From: Actinomycetota bacterium
GTDB taxonomy: Bacteria; Actinomycetota; Actinomycetes; Streptosporangiales; Streptosporangiaceae
Direction of reading: 5' to 3'
NCBI GenBank assembly: GCA_027313705.1
Contig: DAHVDE010000098.1
Span: forward strand, 1 to 51,533
DNA: 51,533 nt
This document shows, one piece after another, positions 18,201 through 26,084 of the stretch; position 1 is the stretch's first letter, and each line of letters opens with the position of its first letter. Below the pieces are notes generated by a model. That model was not told where the DNA came from. It did no database searches and was given only the letters and a program-made list of their open reading frames with translations. The position numbers were made by a program, and so were the translations under genes.

Positions 18201-18541
18201 TGCCGAGCCAGTGGGAGGCCGCCGTGGCCACGATGAAGGAGTACGGAGCCATCAATGCCGACATGACGCCTGAACTGGTCAGGACGCGCCTAGAGGTGCT
18301 AGCGGCCATCGTCAGCGCCGTGGCGCGGCACAAGCCGGCTCCCTCGCCCGTTCCGGTGACGCTTTTCCTCAGCGACGCACTCGGAGCGCAGGGTCAGGCT
18401 GCGGAAGCCATCTGGCGTGAGCTCGCGCCCGCTGGCTTCGAGTCGCACTACATACAGACCAGTCATCTTGCGGAAGATTTCTTCAGGTCAAAAGCTCTTC
18501 AGGATTGGCTGACGGACCGGCTCGCGCGGAGCCCTTCGTGA
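15284..18541 (+). CDS. NRPS: degenerate C-like region, A-PCP-TE
   Basis: This is a 1085-residue peptide synthetase. Residues 1 to about 225 look like the C-terminal half of a condensation domain (VVRYDTAGYAARSMSSLARRW ending is split) with no HHxxxDG, so they are probably inactive or structural. The adenylation domain (about 245-740) has YIIYTSGSSGRPKGV, FDASLYEIF, NAYGPTEMSI, YRTGDRV and LPSGKLDRR. My by-eye specificity code is D-A-Y-L-I-A-A-I-A-K, which I cannot match to a substrate. The PCP site is Ser783 (LGGDSL). The thioesterase (about 840-1080) has GGFCAGG with Cys913 in place of the usual Ser. Start GTG 15284 overlaps the previous stop, and the stop overlaps the next GTG. Probably loads one amino acid onto the nucleoside scaffold. 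Confidence 0.9.
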   Translation: MTASPPELTPYAEPAEFIPDWQAETNSARHSEAIVAASRWRADHLARLAASLSTTPAAVAVAAVLELVRRFGAPDPALIGVRRGSAVTAVSCVCGANDSFLTRVRQLCDALDLAHGATSTPIAPVRIEIDIDCPANPEGPQRPASVLLGYRLAAGRGDLAGESRKGLADMGAGDLVVRYDTAGYAARSMSSLARRWADMLDQALRTPQIAMADIALADDVAEPAGGGSASASYPPAAAERTIGLVHHEFRDVAGAMPSAIAVIDSAGSLTYAAIDAWADIVATALRAKAVGRGEVVGVLLPRGAAAVAALLGILRHGAIYLPLDPETPLERLSYQTADASACLVLTDGQGPAADLACPSLAMPGQDPQPGRVRDPRGRPADFDRADDPAYIIYTSGSSGRPKGVVLPHRGLAATIAGARLLHRLDPGDRMLHYASPSFDASLYEIFLATTSGATLCAPARTDHLETYLREHEVNIALLAPSVLRTLDPARLPSLRQVIAAGEALSLDLARTWARSAELINAYGPTEMSIATHAATISAQDRSVRIGGPFPGVKTLILGEHDRPVPAGMPGELCTGGPGVALGYLNLPDLTASRFIMNPALPGQLLYRTGDRVREHPDGGLQFLGRIDAQVKLRGYRIECGEIEEQLCRLPWVRAAGVAVTGGEKARLEAHLVFKPGTSGPSEVPAVGVLRDALRGTLPSYMIPAAFCRHEDLPRLPSGKLDRRALAAGCDGQRLAVVPKADDPLNTGRVRDMVEARLAAIWSSLLGLPDFGMRQSFFDLGGDSLLVTTMLSEVERELSCQVRLADFFEEPTLEAMGILVRASRHRSASSEVLVPFTRESARAPFFCVHARNGEVFFLRALRDAGLPAGVIGIRAVGLDGHEPPLRSVPAMAQRYAAEVRQAQPRGPYRIGGFCAGGVIAAETARILHEQGERVEVLALFDADPSIQQGEAAQDEQIIAERLARIRELYGISVLPSQWEAAVATMKEYGAINADMTPELVRTRLEVLAAIVSAVARHKPAPSPVPVTLFLSDALGAQGQAAEAIWRELAPAGFESHYIQTSHLAEDFFRSKALQDWLTDRLARSPS

Positions 18542-20196
18542 CCTCGCATCCGTGGTGGTCAGCATCGGTGCGCGCCGCCCACCGATGGTCACGTCGTGCC
18601 CGCATCGGCGCCTACCGCCGGCTGCTTCGCGGGCTGCTCGCCGACATCGCCAGCGACGCCAGGCCATACGGCTTTCCTACCATGACCTATCCTGAGCGGA
18701 TTTCCATCGGATCAGGCTCCACGATCAACTATGACGTGATTCTCGGCGGCCGGGGCGGCATCACTGTGGGTCGCAGAGTGCGCTTGTCCAGCCGGAGCGT
18801 ACTGGAGACGCAGTACATCGACCCATTCTCCACCGCGCGCGACAAGCACGAAGCCAGGCCGATCGTGATCGAAGATGGCGTCGATGTCGGAGTTGGCGCC
18901 ATGATCCTCGCGGGCGTCCGGGTCGGTGAGCACTCGGTGATCGCCGCAGGCGCCGTTGTGACCAGTGATGTGCCGCCCAACTCGCTCGCGGTCGGCGTGC
19001 CGGCCACCGTATTGCCGTTGAGATCGCGAGCCGCGGCTGCCGACGGTGCCGAGCCTCTGCCGACGACCGCGGCTATCACGGGTGAGATCGGCGAAGACGC
19101 CGTGGTATCCAGGGTGATCAAATGGATTAGTGAGGTTATCGGCGAGGTGACGGACGCGGAGACTCCGCTGCGGGAAAGCGGCGTGGGCTCGCTCGAAGCG
19201 GTCGAACTCGCGAGCGTGCTTGAGGCCACCTTCAGCGTCAGCTTGGACGGCGCACTAACCCACGAGGCGCTGCGGACCCCGCGCACTCTCGCGCGGCTCG
19301 TCGCGAGCCGTGCTGGTTCGGGCCAGCGCCAGTGGACCACTGTCAGCACCGGATCGCAGTCTTTGCGAACCGACGAAGTACTAGTCCGCGCTGCATCGCT
19401 GCCCGCAGGTACGCTGGTGGCCAGGCAAGGACGGCGCACGCTGCTGATCGGCAGCCCGCGCCCAGCGCTCCCGGCTGACGGCGGCGCCCGGCACGGACAC
19501 GTGATAGAGGCCAGCACGGGCAGCCTGCTGGCGGTCGGGCCGCCAGCACGGGCGCTTTCATCCTTCGTCGAGGCGCTGACGCAGCTCGCGGCCGGGTGGC
19601 GCGCCGAGCCGGTATGGTTCCCGTTGCTGCGCTCTCCCGGCGGCGACGAGCACCCGCAACAGGTCGCCAGCGGCCATTCCGACGGCATCCTGCCGCACGC
19701 TGTGTGCATTGAGCTTCTCCGGAAGGTGGACCTGGCACACGACCGGGTCATGGCCGGCTTGGGCTGCGCGCACCGCCGGGAGCCTGCCCGCCGGGTTAGC
19801 CCGCGTGGCCGACTGGAAAGTTACCGGGTATTCGAGGTCGTCGTATGCGGCAGCGACGAATACTGCCACCGGATGTGGCGCCAGATCGAGGCTGACGTGG
19901 GGTCCTTCCTGGCGGAGCGATTCACGGGGAGCTGGGCTCCCGGCCGTGATTCCTTCCACGCCGCCATGACGCGCAAGCTCGAATGGGTCGCTCGCGTCGA
20001 AGGTGCCGAGATGCTGGCCGTCGCCTCGCTTAACGACCACGGCAGAGCATTCACCGGCTCGGCCGATCACACCTCGTTCTGCCTGGGCGTCGGGGTCGAC
20101 CGCGCCGCAACGATCCTGGGCGAAGCCCTCACCGACATGCCAGACGCCGATGGGCACGCGGTCACGCCCGCGAGGAGAACCAGTGAAGGCGCTTGA
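18538..20196 (+). CDS. Fusion: hexapeptide acyltransferase - carrier protein - amino acid:[carrier protein] ligase-like domain
   Basis: This 552-residue protein has three domains. Residues 45-165 are a left-handed beta-helix acyltransferase (ISIGSGSTINYD, RPIVIEDGVDVGVGAMILAG, AAGAVVTSDVPPNSLAVGVP). Residues about 190-260 are a carrier protein with attachment Ser218 (SGVGSLEAVELAS). Residues about 275-535 resemble the SerRS-like amino acid:[carrier protein] ligases. They carry CAHRREP (Cys410), YRVFEVVVCG (Glu433, class II motif 2) and SFCLGVGVDRAATIL (Cys515 and motif 3 Arg522). These would be the three zinc ligands and the ATP-binding Arg. In that family an amino acid is activated and placed on a separate carrier protein; here the carrier is built in. 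I chose GTG 18538 (GTGA overlap) over TTG 18505 because all neighbours are coupled this way. Confidence 0.75.
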   Translation: MTSHPWWSASVRAAHRWSRRARIGAYRRLLRGLLADIASDARPYGFPTMTYPERISIGSGSTINYDVILGGRGGITVGRRVRLSSRSVLETQYIDPFSTARDKHEARPIVIEDGVDVGVGAMILAGVRVGEHSVIAAGAVVTSDVPPNSLAVGVPATVLPLRSRAAAADGAEPLPTTAAITGEIGEDAVVSRVIKWISEVIGEVTDAETPLRESGVGSLEAVELASVLEATFSVSLDGALTHEALRTPRTLARLVASRAGSGQRQWTTVSTGSQSLRTDEVLVRAASLPAGTLVARQGRRTLLIGSPRPALPADGGARHGHVIEASTGSLLAVGPPARALSSFVEALTQLAAGWRAEPVWFPLLRSPGGDEHPQQVASGHSDGILPHAVCIELLRKVDLAHDRVMAGLGCAHRREPARRVSPRGRLESYRVFEVVVCGSDEYCHRMWRQIEADVGSFLAERFTGSWAPGRDSFHAAMTRKLEWVARVEGAEMLAVASLNDHGRAFTGSADHTSFCLGVGVDRAATILGEALTDMPDADGHAVTPARRTSEGA

Positions 20197-20851
20197 AGCA
20201 ATCCGGCGTCCGGGATTGTCCGGCGGGCTGGCCTGCGCGGCCGGCTTCACCACGGTACTGATCGCCGTCAAGATGCGTCCCGACGCCGTCACCAGGTCAG
20301 AAGCCTGGCTGCTGGAGTGGGCCTACCGCCGGACCAGCAAGAGCCCGTCGCTGCAGCGCTTGGCGGCGGTAGGTCATGCCGCCGGGCGGGCCAAGGTCTC
20401 CGATCCGATTGCCTTCGGCGTGCTTGGCTGGTGCTTGCTCCGCCGCGACCTGCGTGGTGCCGCGTGGTTCTTCGGCACGGCGACAGTCGGCTCCATACTG
20501 AGCAAGAGTCTCAAGCGCGGAATCAAACGGCCTCGTCCGCAGATCCTGCCGCCTGAGGAGGCCTACAAGGAACCCAGCTTTCCCTCCGGACATGCGCTAC
20601 AGGCTGTCTCGTTCTACGGCGCGATCACGGTCTTCGTGCTCAGGCCAATGCTCAGCCACCGGCCGGTTAGCCGCCAGGCATTGACGTCCGCAGCCACCGT
20701 CGGCATCGGCCTGATCGGCTCATCCCGGCTGATGCTCGGCGTACACCATCCGACCGACGTCATCGGCGGCTACCTGCTGGGCGCCTCGGTGCTGTTGCTG
20801 TCCCGTGAGTTCTCGCTACTGGTCCTGCCAGTACCCCCATCTCACCATTGA
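20183..20851 (+). CDS. PAP2-family membrane phosphatase
   Basis: This 222-residue membrane protein has the complete PAP2 (lipid phosphatase/BcrC-like) signature: KRGIKRPRP (KxxxxxxRP), PSFPSGHA (PSGH) and SRLMLGVHHPTD (SRxxxxxHxxxD). About five hydrophobic helices surround these motifs. GTG 20183 has GAGGAG at 20172-20177 and overlaps the previous gene by 14 bp. PAP2 enzymes act on undecaprenyl pyrophosphate or other phosphoesters at the membrane. In nucleoside-antibiotic clusters they have been proposed as self-protection or as phosphate-removing steps. Here either immunity or release of a phosphate from the nucleoside product is possible, and the sequence does not decide between them. Confidence 0.88.
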   Translation: MKALEAIRRPGLSGGLACAAGFTTVLIAVKMRPDAVTRSEAWLLEWAYRRTSKSPSLQRLAAVGHAAGRAKVSDPIAFGVLGWCLLRRDLRGAAWFFGTATVGSILSKSLKRGIKRPRPQILPPEEAYKEPSFPSGHALQAVSFYGAITVFVLRPMLSHRPVSRQALTSAATVGIGLIGSSRLMLGVHHPTDVIGGYLLGASVLLLSREFSLLVLPVPPSHH

Positions 20852-20864
20852 CTAGAGGAGTCTC

Positions 20865-22217
20865 ATGTCCGCCGATCAGCCAGCAAGCGCCGCAGGTCGG
20901 CGGGTGCTCGTCATCTGGCCACCGCAAGTTCTCAGCTATTTCAACGCTGGGCATCACATCGGCCTGTACCTGACCGCTGCCTACCTCCGCCGCCAGCCAG
21001 CGATTGAGGCTGTCACGGTCATCGACGCGTCGATGCCGGGCTACACCTGGAAGGACATCGGGGATGTCCTCTACCAGGGCGACTTCGATGCCATCGCGGT
21101 CATGAACGATCTGGACGGCATCGACGGCCTCGCCCGCTTCCTAATCTACGCGCGCCGACTGAGTCCCCGGTCGATTATAGTGACCTTTGGCCGACTCAGC
21201 GGCGTCAACCCGGGGTTCTTTTTCAGCTACGATCTTGACGCCGTTGTGCATAGCGGCGATTATGAGCCAGGCGTTGCGGCCGCTTTCGATGCGCTAGCGG
21301 GGGGGCGCACTCAGGTTCCCGGCGTCTACTTGCGTGTCGATGACGACTGGCACTCGCCTGCGGAACCAGGGGCCTTCCTTCCGGCGGCGAAATGGGAGCT
21401 GCCCGATGTGTCAGAGATTCCTTATGCCGACTACGACGTGCTGTACAGGCGTGACGAGAACAAGTTCTGCGGCATTCCGTTCCGCCGCGAGCTTGTCGTC
21501 CCGGCGAGCCGCGGCTGCCCGGTCGGGTGCGCGTACTGCGAGGTGCCAGGCGTTTTCGGACGCCGCGACCGCAGGCTCGCCGTGGACCGGGTCGTCACGT
21601 ACATTGAGGAGTGCTTCGGACGTCAGCCATTCGAGTACGTGGCCTTCTATTCGCCGACCTTCACGCTGGACCGAGCCTGGACGATGGATCTGTGCCAGGA
21701 GCTCATTAAGCGCGGTTCCAGCTATCCCTGGAAGTGCGCCACCACGACGCATCACCTGGACCAGGAACTTGTCGCGGCGATGGGCCAGAGCGGGTGCGTG
21801 CGCGTGAGCGTGGGTTTAGAGACGCTCGACGAAGGCGGGGCCGTCGCGCTGCCGCGCATCAAGCGCGACGTTGACCGCCAGTTGGCGGATCTGGCGGCCT
21901 GGTCGGCCAAGGCTGGCCTAGAGCTCAACTGCTTCATCATCGTCGGCCTGCCCGGCACCACGATAGAGGGCGCGCGCCGCACCATCGCCAGGGTGAGGGA
22001 GCTTGGGGCCAGGGTTAGGCCCACCATGTACTCCCCCATCGAACTGATGCGGCCGGAGATGTCCGCCACCGAAATCGCCCGGTTCAACCGGCAGCTACTT
22101 GTCGACGGCACGTGCTCATTCACCGATGCGGAAACCCGCGGCGCATACGGCCTCATCTTCGGCCACGAGCCGACCCTGACTCAGGTTTTCACCAAGATCC
22201 CGGAGCGCCGAGCATGA
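20865..22217 (+). CDS. Radical SAM enzyme with B12-binding-like N-terminus (octosyl-acid synthase candidate)
   Basis: This is a 450-residue protein. Residues 12-145 have the fold pattern of the cobalamin-binding-type N-terminal domain (VLVIWPPQ, then HIGLYLTAAYLRR), but without a clear DxHxxG. The radical SAM core has CPVGCAYC (Cys218, Cys222, Cys225), plus VSVGLETLDEGG and FIIVGLPGTT. Start ATG 20865 has GAGGAG just upstream. The enolpyruvyl-nucleotide made by NikO/PolA-type enzymes is cyclised by the radical SAM enzymes NikJ/PolH to octosyl acid phosphate. Beside a NikO-like gene this protein is the natural candidate for that C-C bond formation (inference). Methylation or another radical step is the alternative. 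The stop overlaps the next start (ATGA). Confidence 0.82.
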   Translation: MSADQPASAAGRRVLVIWPPQVLSYFNAGHHIGLYLTAAYLRRQPAIEAVTVIDASMPGYTWKDIGDVLYQGDFDAIAVMNDLDGIDGLARFLIYARRLSPRSIIVTFGRLSGVNPGFFFSYDLDAVVHSGDYEPGVAAAFDALAGGRTQVPGVYLRVDDDWHSPAEPGAFLPAAKWELPDVSEIPYADYDVLYRRDENKFCGIPFRRELVVPASRGCPVGCAYCEVPGVFGRRDRRLAVDRVVTYIEECFGRQPFEYVAFYSPTFTLDRAWTMDLCQELIKRGSSYPWKCATTTHHLDQELVAAMGQSGCVRVSVGLETLDEGGAVALPRIKRDVDRQLADLAAWSAKAGLELNCFIIVGLPGTTIEGARRTIARVRELGARVRPTMYSPIELMRPEMSATEIARFNRQLLVDGTCSFTDAETRGAYGLIFGHEPTLTQVFTKIPERRA

Positions 22218-23341
22218 CCATCACAGAGCCTGCGAGTTCCGTCATTCCCGGCCTCTGCCTGCCGCCCGTCCCAGGCGCGCAGGCGGTGCGCAGGCACGTG
22301 CGGACGCGGCGGCCTGGCGAGGTGAATCTGAAGAGCTGTGAACTGCTTCATCCGGAAGTGGATGCCCTGCACGCGGGTCTGCTCCGGGCGATCGATCCGG
22401 GGGACGTGGTTTTCTACCCTCTGTACCAGAGCACGCTTGACCAGGTCGGCGCTCACCTTGGGGTGCCCTCCGACCGCATCCTGATCAGCGCGGGCAGCGA
22501 TAGTGCGATCGCGCTGCTCATCACGGCTTTTGCCAGAGGTGGCCGGCTCGTGATCCACAATCCCTCGTATGAGGGCTGGCAGAGGTATGCCGCGCTGAAT
22601 GGCACGGCGATCGACTTCGTCACACCGGACGCGGACGGTGAGCCTGCCGTCTGCGATCTGTTGCGAGCGGTCACAGCGGGGCCGCCCGCGATGGTCGTGC
22701 TCACCCAGCCGCACAGTCCGACCGGGCGGGTGTTCGATGGCGATGAGATCGCACGGCTCTCCGCCGCTGTGGCCAAGCACGGCAGCTTGCTCGTGCTAGA
22801 TACCTGCTACCTCGCCTTCTCCGAATCTGGAGAGCAGACCGTGCGCGAGGTCGCGCTTGCGCCCCACGTGGTGCGGGTGAACAGTTTCTCCAAGGCCTTC
22901 GGCGTCGCCGGCGCGCGGCTTGCGGCCGTAGTCGCTGATCCGCGACTTGAGGGTTACCTGGCGCGGTGGCAGCCAGAAGGCGCGGTCTCGGGGGTCAGCC
23001 TGGCGTTGCTGCGCGGAGCGTTGTCGTCGGTCACGCTGTTCCAGGGGATATGGGAGGAACTGCGGGGGGGTCGCCAGCAGTTGGCTGACCGGATCCAGGC
23101 GGACCTACCGGGCTGGCATGCGCGTCCAAGCGGCGGCAACTTCGTTGCTTTCGATGTGCCGACGGCCGCTGAGGCCGGCGCAGCTTACAGCCACCTGCTT
23201 GAGCACGGCATCAGAACCCGCGACCTGTCCGGGCTGCCCGGCCTAACGGCCGCGCTCCGGATTGGACTGGCCGCCACCCCGATCCTTGACCAGGTCGCCA
23301 GGACCATGGCCCGCTTCGCCGACCTTCGGCAGACGGCATGA
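22214..23341 (+). CDS. Fold-type I PLP aminotransferase (HisC/AspC-like)
   Basis: This 375-residue class I/II aminotransferase has the PLP lysine Lys227 in NSFSKAFGVAGARLA. The cofactor-binding VLDTCY has Asp196, and TQPHSPTG is the variant of the usual NPxNPTG motif. NPSYEGWQRY corresponds to the substrate-side segment. The ATG 22214 start overlaps the radical SAM stop. In nikkomycin/polyoxin pathways an aminotransferase (NikK/PolI) installs the sugar amine after oxidation. A matching role here would create the amine that a carbamoyltransferase could convert to a ureido group, as in malayamycin or ezomycin. That link is inference. Confidence 0.85.
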   Translation: MTITEPASSVIPGLCLPPVPGAQAVRRHVRTRRPGEVNLKSCELLHPEVDALHAGLLRAIDPGDVVFYPLYQSTLDQVGAHLGVPSDRILISAGSDSAIALLITAFARGGRLVIHNPSYEGWQRYAALNGTAIDFVTPDADGEPAVCDLLRAVTAGPPAMVVLTQPHSPTGRVFDGDEIARLSAAVAKHGSLLVLDTCYLAFSESGEQTVREVALAPHVVRVNSFSKAFGVAGARLAAVVADPRLEGYLARWQPEGAVSGVSLALLRGALSSVTLFQGIWEELRGGRQQLADRIQADLPGWHARPSGGNFVAFDVPTAAEAGAAYSHLLEHGIRTRDLSGLPGLTAALRIGLAATPILDQVARTMARFADLRQTA

Positions 23342-24813
23342 GCCGAGCCCTGGTCGGCGTCAGCTGCCTGTCACATGACGCCGCTCTCGCCGCAGTTACC
23401 GAAGATGGAATCCAGTTCGCCGCACATGCGGAGCGGTACAGCAGGCGTAAGAATGACCCGCTGCTGCACCAAGCGCTAATCGAAGACGCGGCCAGATACT
23501 GGGGACATCCCGGTGAGCTGGCGTTCTACGAGCGTCCGTGGCTCAAGCGCTCCCGGCAGCTGTACGCGGGCCAGTACCGGCGAGCACTGGTCGATCCGCG
23601 CCCGGCCGCTTATCTGCGCGGTTTCGAGCCACTGCGGGACCTGCCGATCTTCTATGTGGATCATCACCTGTCGCATGCCGCAGGCGGTTATTTCACCTCA
23701 CCTTTTCGCGAGGCCGCCGTGGTGGTTGTCGATGCAATCGGCGAATGGGACACCATCACCGTCTGGCATGGGCGCGACCGGGTACTGAGGCGCATCTTCT
23801 CGACCCGGTACCCGCACAGCGTCGGACTGTTTTATTCCGCGTTCACCCACCGGGCCGGACTGAAGCCGAACGAAGAAGAGTACATCTTCATGGGTATGGC
23901 CGCTTACGGCGAGCCACGTTACCGTGCCCTCATAGAGAATGAGATCGTCCAGCTCGGCCCCCCGCCCCAGTTCCGGCTCCGCCGCCCACTTCATCGCGGT
24001 CTGCGCGGCTGGCGACAGGAGATAGTAGACGGACCGGACATCGCTGCCAGCGTACAAGCAATCACCGAGGCATACCTCACCTCGCTGCTGCGCTGGACCG
24101 CCCAGACCGTCGGCTCACGCCATCTTGTGTACTCGGGCGGCGTGGCCTTGAACTGCTCCTTCAACGGCCTACTGGCGGGCATGGCCTTGTTCGATGACAT
24201 CTGGATCATGCCGAACCCAGGCGATGCCGGGTCGGCGCTAGGAGCTGCGCTCGCCCAGCTGCGTGAGTTCGTACCCTGGCCTGGCCCCTATCTCGGGTAC
24301 GACATCGACCGTCCGCTCGATACCAGCGCCGTCGCGCGAACGCTGGCTACTCAGGGGACTGCCGGGCTGGCGAACGGCAGGGCCGAGTACGGGCCAAGGG
24401 CGCTCGGCAACAGGAGCTTGCTTGCCGATCCGCGGGGCATGGCGATGAAAGAACGCGTCAACGCCATCAAGCGACGGCAACGGTATCGCCCTTTCGCGCC
24501 TGTCGTCTTGCGCGAGCAGGCGGCTGAGCTATTCAACATGCCACCTGTCGATGCTCCGTACATGCAATACGTCGTGCCGTGCCGCAAGCCTGATGAATAC
24601 CCGGCCATCTGCCATGTCGATGGATCAAGCCGGGTGCAGACACTGACTCGTGAGCAAAATCCGCAGCTGCACGCGATACTGGTCGAGTTCCAGAAGCTGA
24701 CCGGCTGCCCGATGCTACTCAACACCAGCCTCAACATTAAAGGTGAGCCTTTGGTCAACACCTGGGACGACGCACTCAATTTCGCCGCTCTGCACAATGT
24801 TCCCGTGTTCTAA
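23338..24813 (+). CDS. Carbamoyltransferase, NodU/TobZ/CmcH family (second copy)
   Basis: This 491-residue protein has the full set of family motifs: CLSHDAALAAV, VDHHLSHAAGGYFTSPF (HxxxH metal site), LVYSGGVALNCSFN, MPNPGDAGSALGAAL, EYGPRALGNRSLLADP, RYRPFAPVVLREQ, HVDGSSRVQTL and LNTSLNIKGEPLVNT. It is clearly a different lineage from the copy at 11187, being GC-rich and canonical in the N-terminal domain. Two carbamoyltransferases imply two carbamoylation sites or two acceptors (for example a ureido nitrogen and a carbamate oxygen). The start ATG 23338 overlaps the aminotransferase stop, which hints that it acts on the amine made by that enzyme. The stop overlaps the MFS start (TAATG). Confidence 0.9.
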   Translation: MSRALVGVSCLSHDAALAAVTEDGIQFAAHAERYSRRKNDPLLHQALIEDAARYWGHPGELAFYERPWLKRSRQLYAGQYRRALVDPRPAAYLRGFEPLRDLPIFYVDHHLSHAAGGYFTSPFREAAVVVVDAIGEWDTITVWHGRDRVLRRIFSTRYPHSVGLFYSAFTHRAGLKPNEEEYIFMGMAAYGEPRYRALIENEIVQLGPPPQFRLRRPLHRGLRGWRQEIVDGPDIAASVQAITEAYLTSLLRWTAQTVGSRHLVYSGGVALNCSFNGLLAGMALFDDIWIMPNPGDAGSALGAALAQLREFVPWPGPYLGYDIDRPLDTSAVARTLATQGTAGLANGRAEYGPRALGNRSLLADPRGMAMKERVNAIKRRQRYRPFAPVVLREQAAELFNMPPVDAPYMQYVVPCRKPDEYPAICHVDGSSRVQTLTREQNPQLHAILVEFQKLTGCPMLLNTSLNIKGEPLVNTWDDALNFAALHNVPVF

Positions 24814-26084
24814 TGGTCAGATCTGCTGAGGTCTCGGCACGCCGCTCGCTGACAGGCGTGCTGCACGAGTTGCCAGGCCCGGCGCGAATGCTCGTCGCGG
24901 CGAACTTCGTGAGCGCCGTTGGCAACGGTCTGACTCTGCCCTACCTTGCCGTCTACCTGTCCCGAGTGCTCCATTTCGGCATCCTGACCGGTACGCTGGC
25001 CGTGACCGTCGTGGCCGCCGCATCGCTGGCGGGCGGCCTCATCGCCGGTCACCTGTCCGATGCCTGGAACCGGCGCGGAGCCGCGATCATGACACTGGCG
25101 GCCGGCTCGGCCGGATCAGTGTTGCTCGCGTTCACCCACGACGTGTTCATGGCCATGGTCGGTGCCGCGATCTACGGGCTGGGCATGGGTGGGATCTCCT
25201 CATATTACGCGTACTTTGTCACGAGCGTTTCTTCTGAGCGACGGCAAACTCTTCTCGGCCTCAATTTCGGCGTCATGAATGCGGGAATCGGCCTTGGAAC
25301 GCTGATTTCCTCGTCTGTCGTCGATGTTCACCACGCCGGCACGTTCCGCGTGCTGTACGGCAGTGACGCCTTCTCATTCATCGTGATAGCCATTGCCGTG
25401 CTGTGGGTTTCTCCCGGGACGCGGCTGCCTGGTGACGCCTCCGCCCCGGACAGAACGGCGGGCGCTGGGGCAGTCGCCGGCTACCTGGCAGTACTTCGAG
25501 ACCGTCGGCTGCTGGCGCTCGTCGGTTTCTCCGGCATCGTGACGGCGGCAAGCTACGGCCAGGTGTCGGCATCGCTGCCCATCCTGGCGACCGGCCCGGC
25601 CCGAGTGTCGGCTCGAGTGCTGGGCCTGATGTTCCTGCTGAACACCGTGATCGTCGTCGTTGCTCAGATGAGCTGGCTGCGGCGCGACAGACGAGACCCG
25701 AGCCGCCGGACTCTGGTTGCGGCCTGCCTGCTCTGGGCAGCGTCATGGCTTTGCGTCACCGCTGGTGCCTGGGGCGCCGCTGCAAGCAGTTGGGCCGGGG
25801 CAGCTGGACTGGCAGTCGGCATCGCCCTGTTCGCGCTAGCCGAGCCTCGCTTCGGACCGGTTGTCGCGACTGCAGTTAACGACCTGGCACCACAGGCGGC
25901 ACGCGGACGATACAACTCGATCTACGGCTTGTCCACCTCGTCAGGTTTCTTGCTAGGGCCCGTTCTGGCGGCGGGGCTGCTACCGGTTCTGCAATCCGGA
26001 TTCGGGCTGCTGCCGGCTGGTCTGTGCCTCTGCGCTGGGCTCGCCGTGCACCGCCTGCCGCTAGGAAATGGGGCCAAGTCGTGA
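24813..26084 (+). CDS. MFS exporter of the nucleoside cluster
   Basis: This 423-residue membrane protein has about 12 hydrophobic segments. The MFS cytoplasmic loop pattern follows TM2 (AGHLSDAWNRRGAAIM, matching GxLaDrxGRr) and the chain ends in a short basic tail. It belongs to the drug-proton antiporter type of MFS. The ATG overlaps the upstream stop (TAATG), so it is translated with the biosynthetic genes. It is the only transporter in the cluster and is the likely export and self-protection route for the product. Confidence 0.85.
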   Translation: MVRSAEVSARRSLTGVLHELPGPARMLVAANFVSAVGNGLTLPYLAVYLSRVLHFGILTGTLAVTVVAAASLAGGLIAGHLSDAWNRRGAAIMTLAAGSAGSVLLAFTHDVFMAMVGAAIYGLGMGGISSYYAYFVTSVSSERRQTLLGLNFGVMNAGIGLGTLISSSVVDVHHAGTFRVLYGSDAFSFIVIAIAVLWVSPGTRLPGDASAPDRTAGAGAVAGYLAVLRDRRLLALVGFSGIVTAASYGQVSASLPILATGPARVSARVLGLMFLLNTVIVVVAQMSWLRRDRRDPSRRTLVAACLLWAASWLCVTAGAWGAAASSWAGAAGLAVGIALFALAEPRFGPVVATAVNDLAPQAARGRYNSIYGLSTSSGFLLGPVLAAGLLPVLQSGFGLLPAGLCLCAGLAVHRLPLGNGAKS

